A stretch of 40,645 nucleotides of DNA from Bacteroidales bacterium (GCA_007120085.1 SKOK01000030.1:1-40645); one strand, 5' to 3'. Positions 16,805 to 27,678 are shown, numbered from the stretch's first letter. The notes: generated by a model not told the origin, from the sequence alone. Numbers and translations: made by a program.

Positions 16805-18112
16805 ATGATCGCAAATTTTATCTTCAGCCTGCTTCTCATTGCCGCTGCGTGGTTGTTTACAAAGAACATTCAGCGCATCGCCGGCAACATTAAACTCGGC
16901 AAACCTGTCCAAATTGACGACAATAAAGGCCAGCGATGGAAAAACATGTTTCGCGTTGCCATCGGACAGTCGAAAATGACCACACGGCCCATCTCTGCCA
17001 TCATGCACCTTTTTGTATATGTTGGTTTTATTGTGATCAACATTGAAATGATAGAGATCCTGGTAGATGGCATTTTGGGCACCCACCGCATTCTCGCATT
17101 TCTGGGTAGCATTTATCCCATCCTGATTTCTGTTTTTGAAATCTTTGCTGTTCTGGTGATTCTGGCCTGTGTGGTTTTTCTTGTTCGCAGAAATGTCATC
17201 AGGCTTCGCCGCTTCTGGAACCGGGAAATGACCAGCTGGCCAAGGTCAGATGCAAACATCATCCTGATAACAGAGATCCTTCTGATGACCTCGATATTGG
17301 TGATGAATGCCGCCGATGGCTTGCTTCAGAGCCGTGGCAATGAATACTATGCAGCCATGGGCTCGTTTTTGATCAGCGATCTGATGCAACCCCTGTTTGC
17401 AGGGATGAGTGATGGGGGGCTCATAATCCTTGAACGTGCCGGATGGTGGTTTCATATCATCGGCGTATTGATCTTTCTGAACTATATTCCATACTCTAAG
17501 CACTTCCATGTCTTTCTGTCGTTTCCAAATGTTTATTATTCAAAGCTGGGGCCGCTGGGCAAGATGCCGAACATGCCGGCCATTACCAATGAGGTAAAAA
17601 TGATGCTGGACCCGGATGCTGCACTGCAACCGGAGGCCTCCGGTTCTGAGGAAGAAATTGGCCAGTTTGGTGCAAAGGATGCTACTGACCTCAACTGGAA
17701 ACAGTTAATGGATGCCTATACTTGTACCGAGTGCGGCCGCTGCACCTCAGCCTGTCCAGCCAACATCACAGGTAAAAAGCTTTCACCCAGGAAGATCGTC
17801 ATGGATGTACGAGACAGGATAGAGGAAGTAGGAAAGTACATAAGGAAGCACGGTAAGGATGCAGAAGACGGACAAACATTGTTTGACCGCATAAAGGATG
17901 AAGAGCTTTGGGCTTGCACTACCTGCAACGCCTGTGTACAGGAATGCCCTGTTAACATCGACCCTCTTGCCATCATATTGGAACTCAGGCGCTACCTGGT
18001 CATGGAAAAAGCTTCCGCCCCAGGCGAGATCAATGCAACCTTCTCAAACATAGAAAATAATGGCGCGCCCTGGCAGTTTTCTAACGAAGATCGCCTGCAA
18101 TGGGCAGGATAA
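16805..18112 (+). CDS. Membrane-bound 4Fe-4S ferredoxin protein (Etf:quinone oxidoreductase-like, HdrD/NarI-like half)
   Basis: The 435-residue product joins an N-terminal membrane domain with about five hydrophobic segments (1-18, 67-90, 98-126, 150-168, 215-230) to a cytoplasmic domain with two 4Fe-4S motifs: C307-C317 (CTECGRCTSACP) and C371-C381 (CTTCNACVQECP). Histidines in or near membrane helices (H68, H94, H217, H233, H235) are candidate b-heme ligands, as in NarI-like subunits. With the CCG protein encoded 12 bp downstream it reproduces, in two genes, the layout of the fused EtfAB:menaquinone oxidoreductase. The inferred role is transfer of electrons from reduced Etf to menaquinone. 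No FixC-type Etf dehydrogenase is encoded nearby. Confidence 0.8.
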   Translation: MIANFIFSLLLIAAAWLFTKNIQRIAGNIKLGKPVQIDDNKGQRWKNMFRVAIGQSKMTTRPISAIMHLFVYVGFIVINIEMIEILVDGILGTHRILAFLGSIYPILISVFEIFAVLVILACVVFLVRRNVIRLRRFWNREMTSWPRSDANIILITEILLMTSILVMNAADGLLQSRGNEYYAAMGSFLISDLMQPLFAGMSDGGLIILERAGWWFHIIGVLIFLNYIPYSKHFHVFLSFPNVYYSKLGPLGKMPNMPAITNEVKMMLDPDAALQPEASGSEEEIGQFGAKDATDLNWKQLMDAYTCTECGRCTSACPANITGKKLSPRKIVMDVRDRIEEVGKYIRKHGKDAEDGQTLFDRIKDEELWACTTCNACVQECPVNIDPLAIILELRRYLVMEKASAPGEINATFSNIENNGAPWQFSNEDRLQWAG

Positions 18113-18124
18113 TAATATCAATAC

Positions 18125-18919
18125 ATGTCAACAAAAGAAAAAATTAGTGTTCCCGTAATGGCAGAACTTGCCGCCAGGGGAGAAAAGCCCGAATACCTTT
18201 TCTGGGTCGGTTGTGCAGGGGCTTTCGACGACAGGTATAAAAAAGTGACAAAGGCCTTTGCCAGCATACTGAACCACCTCGGAACCAGTTATGCCGTGCT
18301 CGGAACTGAAGAAACCTGTACGGGTGATCCTGCACGACGCGCCGGAAACGAAATGCTGTTCCAGATGCAGGCCCTGCAGCTGATTGAGCTTTTCGAAGCG
18401 TATGAAATCAAAAAAATCATCACCATCTGCCCGCACTGCTACAATGTGTTCAAAAATGAATACCCTGAGCTTGGTGGCAGTTATGAAGTGATCAGCTATG
18501 TGGATTTCCTGCAATCGTCAATTGAAAGCGGTAGCTTGAAGCCCCACACGGGGCAGTTCTCCGGGGCCAGGATCACTTATCACGATCCGTGCTACCTTGG
18601 AAGAGCCAACGAAATATACGAGTCGCCACGCAAGGTCATCAAGGCTCTGAATGGACAACTCATTGAAATGGAGAGGAACAAACACCTGGCGCTGTGCTGC
18701 GGAGCAGGTGGCGGGCAAATGTTTAAAGAAGCCGAAAAAGGCGACAAGGAGGTTTTTATTGAACGCACGGAAGAGGCCATTAAGACCAACCCGGAAGTCA
18801 TCGCCACAGCCTGCCCCTTCTGCATGACAATGATGACCGATGGCATCAAATACAAAAACAGAGAGAACGATATAAAGAATTACGACATTGCTGAACTTAT
18901 TGCCCTTTCCCTGGGCTGA
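18125..18919 (+). CDS. CCG-domain Fe-S oxidoreductase (HdrB/GlpC-like)
   Basis: The 264-residue product has two cysteine-rich (CCG) domains of the heterodisulfide-reductase B type. The first contains WVGCAGAFDDRYKK and the variant EETCTGDPARRAGNE, with CPHCYNVFKNEYP. The second contains HDPCYLGRANEIY, LALCCGAGGGQMF and ACPFCMTMM. Such domains bind a non-cubane 4Fe-4S cluster. There is no membrane segment, so it should dock on the membrane ferredoxin protein encoded just upstream. In this operon it most likely forms the catalytic half of an Etf:quinone oxidoreductase. Start ATG at 18125. Confidence 0.83.
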   Translation: MSTKEKISVPVMAELAARGEKPEYLFWVGCAGAFDDRYKKVTKAFASILNHLGTSYAVLGTEETCTGDPARRAGNEMLFQMQALQLIELFEAYEIKKIITICPHCYNVFKNEYPELGGSYEVISYVDFLQSSIESGSLKPHTGQFSGARITYHDPCYLGRANEIYESPRKVIKALNGQLIEMERNKHLALCCGAGGGQMFKEAEKGDKEVFIERTEEAIKTNPEVIATACPFCMTMMTDGIKYKNRENDIKNYDIAELIALSLG

Positions 18920-18925
18920 AATTCT

Positions 18926-18949
18926 GTAATGACAGGGCTTGGCCTGTCA
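18926..18949. repeat. Palindromic intergenic repeat, copy 1
   Basis: TGACAGG and CCTGTCA (7-bp arms) enclose the loop GCTTGG, preceded by GTAA. A second copy, identical except for one loop base, lies at 36803-36826. It sits 7 bp after the CCG-protein stop and before the acyl-CoA dehydrogenase. There is no T-run, so it is not a classical terminator. Confidence 0.7.
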
Positions 18950-19025
18950 GGGATAAGCCCCGTCAAAACCTGATTCTGTGAACAATAATATAAACACCTG
19001 TCAACAATATTTTAAACAGTAAAAA

Positions 19026-20810
19026 ATGGAGAAAAAGAGATATTTAAAAAGTGGTGAGTTTCTGGTAGAAGAGATAGACGCTCAAAATGTATTTGTACCG
19101 GAGGAGTATGATGAAGAACAGCAAATGATTGCGCAGACTTGTCAAGACTTTCTTGAAACGGAGGTGCATCCTAGGCTGGACGACCTGGACAAAGGTGACC
19201 GGGAATTGATGAAGGAGATCCTTAAGAAATCGGGTGAGCTTGGTTTGATGGGCATCTCGATCCCGGAAGAATACGGTGGTTTTGGGCAATCATTTGTTAC
19301 CCAGATGCTGGCTGCCGAAACCATTGGTGCCGGGTATTCCTTTTCAGTTGCATTTATGGCGCATTGCGGGATAGGTACTTTGCCCATTATGTATTATGGC
19401 ACTGAAGAACAACGGCAGAAATATGTCACAAAGCTGGCCACCGGTGAACTGCTCGGTGCATATTGCCTTACTGAGCCCGGGGCAGGCAGCGACGCCAACT
19501 CCGGAAAATCATCTGCCACACTGTCGGAAGACGGCAAGCACTACATCCTCAATGGACAGAAAATGTGGATCACGAACGCCGGATTCTGTGACACGCAGGT
19601 GGTATTTGCCAAGATTGACAACGACCGTATCCTCAGTGCTTTCATCGTTGATTCAGACATGCCGGGCGTAGTAATCGGACCCGACGAGCATAAAATGGGC
19701 ATCAAAGGCTCATCTACGGCACAGATCTATTACAATGATGTAAAAGTACCCATCGAAAACTTGCTTGGCCAGAGGGGAGAGGGCTTCAGAATCGCGCTAA
19801 GCATATTGCACATGGGCAGGATGAAGCTGGGTGCCAATGTAATTGGCGCAGCAAAGATGGCCATCACCGACTCAGTAAGATACGCGAACGAGCGCAAGCA
19901 GTTTTGTGTGCATATCGCCACATTTGGCGCAATACAGCACAAACTGGCAGAGATGGTAATTCGCACATTCGCCCATGAATCAGCGATTTACAGGGTTAGC
20001 AAGGATATTGATGATCTGATGGAGAGATTCAAGGGCACAGAAGGATGCGACATCGGTCGCGGTGCCATTGATGCCATCAGCCATTATGCTGTAGAAGATG
20101 CCATTTTGAAAGTGTATGGCTCTGAAATGCTCGATTATGTTGCTGATGAGGCCGTTCAAATTCATGGCGGAATGGGTTATTCTGCAGAAATGAATGTGGA
20201 AAGGGGATACAGGGATTCGCGCATCAATCGCATCTTCGAAGGCACGAACGAAATAAACCGCCTGCTGGTAGTCGATACCGCCATGAAACGCTCGATGAAA
20301 GGAGATTATGACCTCTTTGGAAAAGCCAGGGAACTCTTCGGCCAACTCGAATCACTTGGTGATGACAGTCGCGATGGCGAAACATACTTCCAGGAAAAAA
20401 CCAGGGTCATTAAAAACATCAAAAAGGTAATCTTGCTGGCCATGCATGTTGCTTCCGATACTTTTGGAAGGAAGCTGGTACGTGAACAGGAAGTGATGAA
20501 CAACATTGCCGACATGATCTCTGAATTATACATTGCTGAATCACTGGCTTTGAGGGTTGAGAAAATTGAACCGCTTAAGGGCGAAGAAGCAGCTGTGTAT
20601 AAAGACATGCTGGATGTATTTGTATTTGATACGGTAAACAAAGCCAGGAAGTGGGCAATGGATGCAATTTACTCCAGTGTTCCCGCGGATGAAGCGGCTC
20701 GCATCATAGCCGCCGTGAACACGCTGACTAACGTCAAGGGCCTGAATGTGAAAGAAGCCCGCAGGCGCATCGCAGCAAAAATCATCGCGGATAACAAATA
20801 CAGGTTTTAG
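19026..20810 (+). CDS. Acyl-CoA dehydrogenase, long form
   Basis: The enzyme oxidises acyl-CoA to trans-2-enoyl-CoA, passing electrons to Etf. The 594-residue product has the usual N-terminal helical domain, YCLTEPGAGSDANSG and KMWITNAGFCD in the middle domain, and catalytic E405 in RINRIFEGTNEINRLL. About 190 residues follow the core, a C-terminal helical extension like that of VLCAD/ACAD9-type enzymes. Chain-length preference cannot be read from the sequence, though the long form suggests longer acyl chains. It lies 106 bp after the Fe-S genes, separated by a hairpin repeat, and may belong to the same transcript. Confidence 0.9.
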   Translation: MEKKRYLKSGEFLVEEIDAQNVFVPEEYDEEQQMIAQTCQDFLETEVHPRLDDLDKGDRELMKEILKKSGELGLMGISIPEEYGGFGQSFVTQMLAAETIGAGYSFSVAFMAHCGIGTLPIMYYGTEEQRQKYVTKLATGELLGAYCLTEPGAGSDANSGKSSATLSEDGKHYILNGQKMWITNAGFCDTQVVFAKIDNDRILSAFIVDSDMPGVVIGPDEHKMGIKGSSTAQIYYNDVKVPIENLLGQRGEGFRIALSILHMGRMKLGANVIGAAKMAITDSVRYANERKQFCVHIATFGAIQHKLAEMVIRTFAHESAIYRVSKDIDDLMERFKGTEGCDIGRGAIDAISHYAVEDAILKVYGSEMLDYVADEAVQIHGGMGYSAEMNVERGYRDSRINRIFEGTNEINRLLVVDTAMKRSMKGDYDLFGKARELFGQLESLGDDSRDGETYFQEKTRVIKNIKKVILLAMHVASDTFGRKLVREQEVMNNIADMISELYIAESLALRVEKIEPLKGEEAAVYKDMLDVFVFDTVNKARKWAMDAIYSSVPADEAARIIAAVNTLTNVKGLNVKEARRRIAAKIIADNKYRF

Positions 20811-20826
20811 AAACGATCCCTTCCCC

Positions 20827-20868
20827 AAAAAAAAATCCGGATATCATTAAGATGTCCGGATTTTTTTT
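20827..20868. terminator. Bidirectional rho-independent terminator
   Basis: The inverted repeat AATCCGGATATC / GATGTCCGGATT has a five-base loop and one G-U type mismatch, flanked by a run of A on one side and T on the other. It can end both the acyl-CoA dehydrogenase transcript (plus) and the clpC transcript (minus), which converge here. Confidence 0.88.
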
Positions 20869-20887
20869 GAATAGTCTAATGATTGCG

Positions 20888-23449
20888 TTATCCCTTTGAG
20901 GATGCCTTCGAGGGCTTCTTCTTTTCCACGGCTTTAATGACTTGTATGAAAATTTCACCCTCATCTTTTTTATAATCAACTTCTATTGTATCACCTTCAG
21001 AGATCTTGCTGCGAATGATCTCTTCAGCAAGCGGGTCCTCAAGATATTTCTGAATGGCACGCTTGAGCGGACGCGCTCCAAAGCTTGGGTCCCAGCCTTT
21101 TTCCGCAATGAATTCCTTGGCAGCATCGGTCAGTTTGATATGATAGCCCAGATCATCAATGCGTTTGAATAGTTTCTTGAGTTCAATGTCAATGATTTTG
21201 AAGATGTGCTCTTTCTGGAGCGAATCAAAAATCACCACATCATCGACCCTGTTCAGGAATTCAGGAGCAAAGGTCTTTTTCAGTGCATTTTCAATGACAC
21301 TTTGTGTATATTCTTTCGAAGCTGCCTGCCGTGCGGGTGTGTTAAATCCAACGCCCATACCAAAATCCTTGAGCTGGCGGGAGCCAATGTTGGAAGTCAT
21401 GATGATGATGGTGTTCTTGAAGTCTACACGACGACCGAGACTATCAGTAAGCTGCCCGTCATCAAGCATTTGCAGCAGCAAATGGAATACATCCGGATGC
21501 GCTTTTTCAATCTCGTCTAGCAGCAGCACTGAGTATGGCTTTCGACGCACTTTTTCTGTAAGCTGGCCACCCTCTTCATAACCCACATAGCCGGGAGGAG
21601 CACCCACCAGGCGGCTGACTGCAAATTTCTCCATGTACTCGCTCATATCGATTCGGATGATCGCATCATCTGAATCGAAGAGGTGATGCGATAATACCTT
21701 GGCGAGGTGCGTTTTACCAACACCAGTGGGCCCAAGGAAAATAAATGACCCTATCGGTTTGGAGGGATCTTTCAGTCCGGCCCTGTTGCGTCTGATGCTT
21801 TTAACGATCTTCATGATGGCATCATTCTGGCCAATCACGCTTTTTTCCAGGTCGTGTTCCATGCTGATGAGCCGTTCACTTTCATTCAGTGCAATTCTTT
21901 GCACAGGCACACCCGTCATCATCGAAACGACCTCAGACACATTTTGGTCGCTGACAATTTCACGATGTAGCTGGGATTCTTGTTCCCAAAGTTTTTTCTC
22001 TGTCTCAAGCTGGTCAATCAACTCACGTTCCCTGTCACGGAACTTTGCAGCCTGTTCATATTTCTGGCTTTTGATGGCTTTGGTTTTTTCATCGCGCACC
22101 CGTTCTATTTCACCTTCAATGTTGATGATGGCTTCGGGCACACGAATGTTTGTAATATGTACCCTGGAGCCCGCTTCGTCAAGGGCGTCAATTGCCTTAT
22201 CGGGCAAATACCTGTCGCTGACATAACGGTCAGTGAGGTAAACACAGGCTTTGATGGCTTCATCTGAATACCTGACCAGGTGATGATCCTCGTATTTGGA
22301 TTTGATGTTGTTGAGAATCTCTATTGTTTCTTCTGAAGATGTTGGATCAATGATGATTTTCTGGAAGCGGCGCTCCAGGGCACCATCTTTTTCAATGTGC
22401 TGCCGGTATTCATCCATTGTGGTGGCTCCAATGCATTGAATCTCACCGCGTGCAAGCGCAGGCTTAAACATATTGGAGGCATCCAGCGAGCCTGATGCGC
22501 CTCCGGCACCTACGATGGTATGCAACTCGTCAATGAATAGAATAACATTGGGATTCTTTTCCAGCTCATTGAGCAATGCTTTCATCCGTTCTTCAAACTG
22601 GCCGCGGTATTTCGTGCCGGCCACCAGCGAGGCAAGGTCAAGCGTCACAATGCGCTTATTGAACAGCGCCCGCGACACTTTACGCTGAACAATGCGCAAG
22701 GCAAGGCCCTCAGCGATGGCAGATTTCCCAACTCCGGGTTCGCCAATAAGCACGGGATTGTTCTTTTTGCGACGCGACAATATCTGGGCAATGCGCTCCA
22801 GCTCACGTTCCCTGCCAACGACAGGGTCAAGCCTGTTCTCCTCCGCAGCACGCGTGAGGTCACGGCCAAAGTTATCCAACACCGGCGTGGTTGACTTGTC
22901 AGCAGCTTTCTTCATTGATGAGCCCCCGAAACCCCCGCCGGCCGTCTTATCATCTTCCTCACTTGGCGTAAGCTCATTGCGGGTTCTGGCAGATGAAGGT
23001 TCATCCGATAATCCCCGATGTATGTTTTGAACTTGTTGCTTGATCAGGTTGTAATCAACGCCTTGCTGATGCAATAGACGCGTTGCAAGGTTTTCCTGGT
23101 CTTTTAGAATAGACAAAAGCAGGTGTTCCGCTCCAATAAGCTCGCTGTTAAAAAGCTTCGCTTCAAGGTAAGTGATCTTAAGCACTCGCTCAGCTTGCTT
23201 TACAAGCGGTATGTTTTCAATATTCCTGTTGGCTGGCATTCCTCCCTTGATCGTCTTTTCAATGCTGCTTTTCATTTGCCTGAGATCCAATCCAAGCTGC
23301 GTCAGTATCTGAACAGCCAGGTTCTCACCCTCCCGGATCAATCCCAGCAGAAAATGTTCAATACCAATATAATTGTTGCCATTTCGTAAAGCTTCCTCAC
23401 GACTATAGGTGATGACATCCTTTACAACCGGCGAAAATTTTGCTTCCAT
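20888..23449 (-). CDS. clpC: ClpC-type AAA+ unfoldase (Clp protease ATP-binding subunit)
   Basis: This hexameric unfoldase feeds substrates to ClpP in the cytoplasm. The 853-residue product has two Clp_N repeats (about 1-145, [20 protein letters not shown]). The first AAA+ domain has [13 protein letters not shown] and [19 protein letters not shown]-type middle helix pair follows ([19 protein letters not shown]). The second AAA+ domain has [15 protein letters not shown] and [13 protein letters not shown]. The MGVGFN segment supplies a VGF tripeptide for docking on ClpP. The tail is Lys-rich. The start is ATG at 23449. It stands alone on the minus strand and diverges from gyrA across ~200 bp. 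No McsAB/CtsR partners are seen, as expected outside Firmicutes. Confidence 0.95.
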   Translation of the reverse strand: MEAKFSPVVKDVITYSREEALRNGNNYIGIEHFLLGLIREGENLAVQILTQLGLDLRQMKSSIEKTIKGGMPANRNIENIPLVKQAERVLKITYLEAKLFNSELIGAEHLLLSILKDQENLATRLLHQQGVDYNLIKQQVQNIHRGLSDEPSSARTRNELTPSEEDDKTAGGGFGGSSMKKAADKSTTPVLDNFGRDLTRAAEENRLDPVVGRERELERIAQILSRRKKNNPVLIGEPGVGKSAIAEGLALRIVQRKVSRALFNKRIVTLDLASLVAGTKYRGQFEERMKALLNELEKNPNVILFIDELHTIVGAGGASGSLDASNMFKPALARGEIQCIGATTMDEYRQHIEKDGALERRFQKIIIDPTSSEETIEILNNIKSKYEDHHLVRYSDEAIKACVYLTDRYVSDRYLPDKAIDALDEAGSRVHITNIRVPEAIINIEGEIERVRDEKTKAIKSQKYEQAAKFRDRERELIDQLETEKKLWEQESQLHREIVSDQNVSEVVSMMTGVPVQRIALNESERLISMEHDLEKSVIGQNDAIMKIVKSIRRNRAGLKDPSKPIGSFIFLGPTGVGKTHLAKVLSHHLFDSDDAIIRIDMSEYMEKFAVSRLVGAPPGYVGYEEGGQLTEKVRRKPYSVLLLDEIEKAHPDVFHLLLQMLDDGQLTDSLGRRVDFKNTIIIMTSNIGSRQLKDFGMGVGFNTPARQAASKEYTQSVIENALKKTFAPEFLNRVDDVVIFDSLQKEHIFKIIDIELKKLFKRIDDLGYHIKLTDAAKEFIAEKGWDPSFGARPLKRAIQKYLEDPLAEEIIRSKISEGDTIEVDYKKDEGEIFIQVIKAVEKKKPSKASSKG

Positions 23450-23573
23450 AGTATAGTCTAAAATATTTAAAGTACAATATTACTCAAAATGAAATAACCG
23501 TCAACAAACACTTAACAATTATTAACGGCAAATGTTAGAAGTTAATATAAAAACCTTTGATTTTTCTGGTCTT

Positions 23574-23599
23574 TTGTAAGGAAAAAAAGCGTATTTTCG
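23574..23599 (+). promoter_or_regulatory. Candidate gyrA promoter
   Basis: TTG at 23574-23576 and TATTTTCG at 23592-23599 (one mismatch to TAnnTTTG) are separated by 15 bp, shorter than usual. It is the best match in the clpC-gyrA divergent spacer. No exact -7 box was found for clpC on the other strand. Confidence 0.3.
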
Positions 23600-23647
23600 T
23601 ATGTTAAATTTTTATTGATTTTTTTACCATAAACATTGATTTTCAGA

Positions 23648-26185
23648 ATGTCAGAAGAACGAATATTAAAAGTAGATATAGAAGAACAGATGAAGTCGGC
23701 ATACATTGATTATGCCATGTCTGTAATTGTTTCAAGGGCTCTGCCCGATGTGCGTGATGGTTTAAAACCTGTTCACCGAAGGGTGCTGTTTGGAATGCAC
23801 GATTTAGGTGTTTACAGTAACCGTCCCTACAAAAAGTCTGCCAGAATTGTTGGGGAAGTATTGGGTAAGTATCATCCCCACGGCGATACCTCTGTATATG
23901 ATGCAATGGTTCGTATGGCACAGGAATGGTCGTTGCGTTATCCGTTGGTTGACGGACAGGGTAATTATGGCAGCATTGATGGTGACAGTCCGGCAGCTAT
24001 GCGTTATACCGAAGCCCGAATGCAGAAGATCTCTGAAGAGATGCTTGCTGACATAGAAAAGGAGACCGTTGACTTTCAGCTTAATTTTGATGATACCCTG
24101 CAGGAGCCTAAGGTTTTGCCTGCAAAAATCCCAAACCTCCTGGTGAATGGATCCTCAGGAATTGCAGTTGGTATGGCCACAAATATGCCACCACACAACC
24201 TGAGTGAAGTTATTGACGGAGTTGTTGCCTATATCGACAATAACGACATTGAGATCGATGAGCTGATGCAGTATATCAAAGCACCCGACTTTCCTACCGG
24301 TGGTTTGATATATGGTTATGAAGGCGTGAAAGACGCCTATCATACAGGCAGGGGGCGCATTGTGATGAGGGGAGAGGCCGGCATGGAAATTCTTGATAAT
24401 GGTAAAGAAGCCATTGTGGCAACCTCCATTCCATACCAGGTAAATAAAGCCGATATGATCAAAAGAACAGCTGATCTGGTAAATGATAAAAAAATTGAAG
24501 GCATCACCGATATTCGTGATGAGTCTGACCGCAAAGGAATGCGTATCGTTTATGAGCTCCGCAAAGATGCGGTACCGAATGTGGTACTGAATCAGCTGTA
24601 TCAGCATACCGCCCTGCAGTCATCCTTTAATGTGAATAACATTGCCTTGGTGAATGGCAGACCAATGCTGCTGAACCTGAAAGACCTCATCAGGCACTAT
24701 GTTGACCATCGCCACGATGTGGTAACCAGGCGAACCCAATATGACTTGCGTGAAGCAGAAAAACGCGCACACATCCTTGAAGGACTGCTCATTGCCCTTG
24801 ACAACATCGATGCAGTGATCGCCCTGATCCGTGCATCGCAAACCCCGGATGAAGCCAAAGCCGGACTGGTTGAGAAATTCGGACTTACCGAAATCCAGGC
24901 CAAAGCCATCCTCGAAATGCGCCTGCAAAGGCTTACAGGCCTTGAAAGAGATAAGATACAGAATGAGTATAACGAACTGCTTAAAAAGATTGAATATTTA
25001 AAGTCGGTATTGGCTGATATTACACTGAGAATGAGCATTATAAAGGAGGAAATGCTCGAAATGAAAGATAAATACGGTGACAAAACACGCTCAGAGATCG
25101 AATATACGGCCAATGATTTCCGTATTGAAGATACCATTCCTACCGAAGAAGTGGTAATCACCATTTCGCATTTGGGATACATCAAGCGAACACTCTTAAC
25201 CGAATACAGAACCCAGAGCAGGGGAGGGCGGGGGAGCAAAGGCTCCGTAACCAGAAACGACGATTTTGTAGAGCATCTTTTTGTGGCAACCAATCATAAT
25301 TACTTGCTGTTTTTTACAGAACAAGGCAAATGTTACTGGATGCGCGTTTTTGAAATACCCGAAGGAACAAAGACGTCAAAGGGCCGCGCGGTTCAAAACC
25401 TAATTAACATCCCTTCAGGAGATAAAATTAAAGCATTTGTGAATGTCAGAGACCTCACTGACCAGGAGTACATAAATGAAAACTTCATCGTTATGTGCAC
25501 CAAAAAAGGAGTGATCAAAAAGACTAAACTCTCTGAATACAGCCGGCCACGCGTAAATGGTATTATCGCTATCAACGTGCGCGAAGGCGACGAGCTGCTT
25601 GAAGCATCTTTGACAAATGGCGAGAATGAAATTTTGATCGGATTGCGAAGCGGAAAAGCCATCAGGTTTGCTGAAAACATTGTCAGACCGATTGGTCGTA
25701 ACGCCTCTGGAGTCAAGGGAATTACCCTGGCAGGGCCAGATGACGAAGTTATTGGCATGGTTTGTGTTGAAGATCCCATGAGCAGCATATTGGTGGTTAG
25801 TGAAAATGGTTATGGAAAACGTTCAGTACTGGATGCTTACCGCATAACAAACAGGGGAGGAAAGGGAGTCATTACCCTGAACATCACAGATAAAACCGGA
25901 CCATTAATCGCAATGGTCGATGTTCAGGACAATGACCACCTGATGATCATTAACAAATCTGGCATAACAATCAGGGTGCCTGTGGTCGAATTAAGGGAAA
26001 TGGGACGTGCCACCCAAGGGGTGAGATTGATTTCCTTAAAAAATGATGACAAAATTGCTGCTGTTACCAAAGTTTTGGACAGAACGCTGAATGGCAACAA
26101 TGGAGAGACATCCGAAACCGAAAACAATGAAAGCCCTGATTCGCCTGAAAATAATGAAAACACTGAGCCTGGCGCAAATGGATAA
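23648..26185 (+). CDS. gyrA: DNA gyrase subunit A
   Basis: GyrA is the DNA-cleaving subunit of gyrase, which introduces negative supercoils. The chosen ATG (23648, [10 protein letters not shown]) gives 845 residues; the track start at 23636 is TTG. The active-site tyrosine is Y120 in [10 protein letters not shown]. The quinolone-pocket segment reads [12 protein letters not shown], with Thr at the position of E. coli Ser83 and the Asp at position 87 kept. A GyrA-box-like [11 protein letters not shown] begins the C-terminal beta-pinwheel, which separates it from ParC. The last ~35 residues are an Asn/Glu/Pro-rich tail ([18 protein letters not shown]) of a type seen in GyrA. No gyrB is in the window. 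Confidence 0.95.
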   Translation: MSEERILKVDIEEQMKSAYIDYAMSVIVSRALPDVRDGLKPVHRRVLFGMHDLGVYSNRPYKKSARIVGEVLGKYHPHGDTSVYDAMVRMAQEWSLRYPLVDGQGNYGSIDGDSPAAMRYTEARMQKISEEMLADIEKETVDFQLNFDDTLQEPKVLPAKIPNLLVNGSSGIAVGMATNMPPHNLSEVIDGVVAYIDNNDIEIDELMQYIKAPDFPTGGLIYGYEGVKDAYHTGRGRIVMRGEAGMEILDNGKEAIVATSIPYQVNKADMIKRTADLVNDKKIEGITDIRDESDRKGMRIVYELRKDAVPNVVLNQLYQHTALQSSFNVNNIALVNGRPMLLNLKDLIRHYVDHRHDVVTRRTQYDLREAEKRAHILEGLLIALDNIDAVIALIRASQTPDEAKAGLVEKFGLTEIQAKAILEMRLQRLTGLERDKIQNEYNELLKKIEYLKSVLADITLRMSIIKEEMLEMKDKYGDKTRSEIEYTANDFRIEDTIPTEEVVITISHLGYIKRTLLTEYRTQSRGGRGSKGSVTRNDDFVEHLFVATNHNYLLFFTEQGKCYWMRVFEIPEGTKTSKGRAVQNLINIPSGDKIKAFVNVRDLTDQEYINENFIVMCTKKGVIKKTKLSEYSRPRVNGIIAINVREGDELLEASLTNGENEILIGLRSGKAIRFAENIVRPIGRNASGVKGITLAGPDDEVIGMVCVEDPMSSILVVSENGYGKRSVLDAYRITNRGGKGVITLNITDKTGPLIAMVDVQDNDHLMIINKSGITIRVPVVELREMGRATQGVRLISLKNDDKIAAVTKVLDRTLNGNNGETSETENNESPDSPENNENTEPGANG

Positions 26186-26222
26186 AAAAAATGACTTTTT
26201 TTAAGATATTCCTTAAGGCATA

Positions 26223-26252
26223 TTGTCTGCTATCAAATAATTCATATTTTTG
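26223..26252 (+). promoter_or_regulatory. Promoter of the TPR gene
   Basis: TTG (26223-26225), a 19-bp spacer and TATTTTTG (26245-26252) form a near-ideal Bacteroidetes promoter, about 50 bp before the ATG. The TPR gene can thus be expressed independently of gyrA. Confidence 0.65.
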
Positions 26253-26305
26253 TCAACAAAACAAACACGAATATTTCACTTAATTTTAACCAAAAATTTT
26301 AACCT

Positions 26306-27523
26306 ATGAAACGCATAGTATTTGTTTTATTATTCACAATGATATCCACTGCAGTTGTTCATGCGCAGGGAAGGGAGCTGCGGCGTGCCGACAGGCAACT
26401 GAACCGGGGTAATCTTGCAGAAGCCATGGAAAATCTTCAAGAAGCCAAGCAGCATGAGTCGGTTTTTGAAGATCCGGAGTTCTGGATGATCAAGGCCAGA
26501 TTGCATCTTGAAATTGCCGCAACTGAGGAAGAAGAATACAAACAACTGGCAGAAAATCCTGTTATTGTGGCAGATGAGGCCATGCAAAAAGTGATTGAGC
26601 TCGACAAGGATAATGACTATATTCTGCAAATACAACCCATCATGTTGTATTTGTCAGAGCTTACATTTAACCTCGGAGCCATGGCATACGAAAGAGAAGC
26701 CTGGAACGAGTCAAGTGACCATTTTCTCAGGGCTTATGAAATAGGACTGACTTTTGATGCAATTGATACAACAACTTATTATTATGCAGGTCTAACTGCT
26801 GAAATAGGACGCAACTTTCCGCGGGCATACAAAATATATTCAGATCTCGAAGAGATGAACTATGATGAACCCATCCTGTATTCGTCTTTGTCGAATGTTG
26901 CCATGGCGCTGGGTGATACCGCAAAAAGTGCTGAATTTGCACTCAGAGGTCGTGAACTTTATCCAGAAAACCTTGACCTTATATTCGCCGAAGCAAATAT
27001 TCATATTTTCACCGGTGATATAGACAGGGCAAGGGATGTACTAAACCTTGCAATAGACAAAGATCCCGAAAACCCAAACCTTTATTTCGCTTTTGGGGCC
27101 AACTATGACAAAATGGCCCAGGATACCACTTATACCGAAGAAGAAAGAGAATTTGCCTTCCAGGAAGCCACAAAAGCTTACTCCAAGGCAATAGAACTTA
27201 ACCCTGATTATTTTGATGCCGTTTACAACCTTGGCGTTTTATATTTTAACAGGGGAATCAAATTTTATGAAGAGGCAGACGAAAGGCTGAGAGAAACCCA
27301 CAACTTTGCGCAATACGAGAAAGATGAACAACAGTTCAGGGAGATCTGGCTACAGGCACAACCTTATCTTGAACGTGCAAAAGAGATGATTGATGAAAGC
27401 GATCCCAATTTCCAGGTTGTAATCTTATCGCTGGTGGAGCTATATGCCAGAACAAATCAGCCTGAGAAGATGGAGGAAATCCAGGATTCGTACAGGAAAT
27501 ATTTTGGTGAACCCGAAGAGTAA
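26306..27523 (+). CDS. Periplasmic tetratricopeptide-repeat protein
   Basis: The 405-residue product has a signal peptide (MKRIVFVLLFTMISTAVVHAQ), so it is exported. TPR units are visible along the whole chain: ELRRADRQLNRGNLAEAMEN, the region LGAMAYEREAWNESSDHFLRA, AEANIHIFTGDIDRARDVLN, AFQEATKAYSKAIELNPDYFDA and further helices to the end. Its function is unknown; such proteins commonly act as scaffolds. A TPR gene after gyrA is a frequent arrangement in Bacteroidota, but no functional link to gyrase is implied because the protein is exported. It has its own promoter and terminator. Confidence 0.8.
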   Translation: MKRIVFVLLFTMISTAVVHAQGRELRRADRQLNRGNLAEAMENLQEAKQHESVFEDPEFWMIKARLHLEIAATEEEEYKQLAENPVIVADEAMQKVIELDKDNDYILQIQPIMLYLSELTFNLGAMAYEREAWNESSDHFLRAYEIGLTFDAIDTTTYYYAGLTAEIGRNFPRAYKIYSDLEEMNYDEPILYSSLSNVAMALGDTAKSAEFALRGRELYPENLDLIFAEANIHIFTGDIDRARDVLNLAIDKDPENPNLYFAFGANYDKMAQDTTYTEEEREFAFQEATKAYSKAIELNPDYFDAVYNLGVLYFNRGIKFYEEADERLRETHNFAQYEKDEQQFREIWLQAQPYLERAKEMIDESDPNFQVVILSLVELYARTNQPEKMEEIQDSYRKYFGEPEE

Positions 27524-27553
27524 ATCAAATACTGTTTTACACTTCATAACCTG

Positions 27554-27585
27554 AAAAAGGGGAGCCCGGTAAAGCTCCCCTTTTT
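27554..27585. terminator. Bidirectional rho-independent terminator
   Basis: AAAAAGGGGAGC and GCTCCCCTTTTT form a 12-bp perfect stem with an 8-base loop. It lies 30 bp after the TPR gene and also reads correctly for the converging minus-strand operon, although 92 bp beyond its last stop codon. Confidence 0.92.
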
Positions 27586-27659
27586 ACAATATTTGCTATT
27601 TAACATAATATTAATTATATGACATATGATACAGTCACTAAATGCCACTGTGTGGTCGC

Positions 27660-27678
27660 GCAGATTCTGACAATCTGC
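27660..27678. other. Small perfect hairpin at the end of the GIN gene
   Basis: GCAGATT and AATCTGC enclose CTGAC, touching the stop codon of the GIN-domain gene. There is no T-run, so it is not a standard terminator. It could act as a 3' stability hairpin. Confidence 0.4.

Noticed and set aside
15045-18919. Electron-bifurcating Etf complex
   Set aside because: No ferredoxin-linked partner or bifurcation-specific feature can be read by eye; ordinary Etf to quinone transfer explains the gene set.
18926-18949. Rho-independent terminator after the CCG-protein gene
   Set aside because: The hairpin has no following T-run, and the same sequence occurs in another operon, so I call it a repeat.
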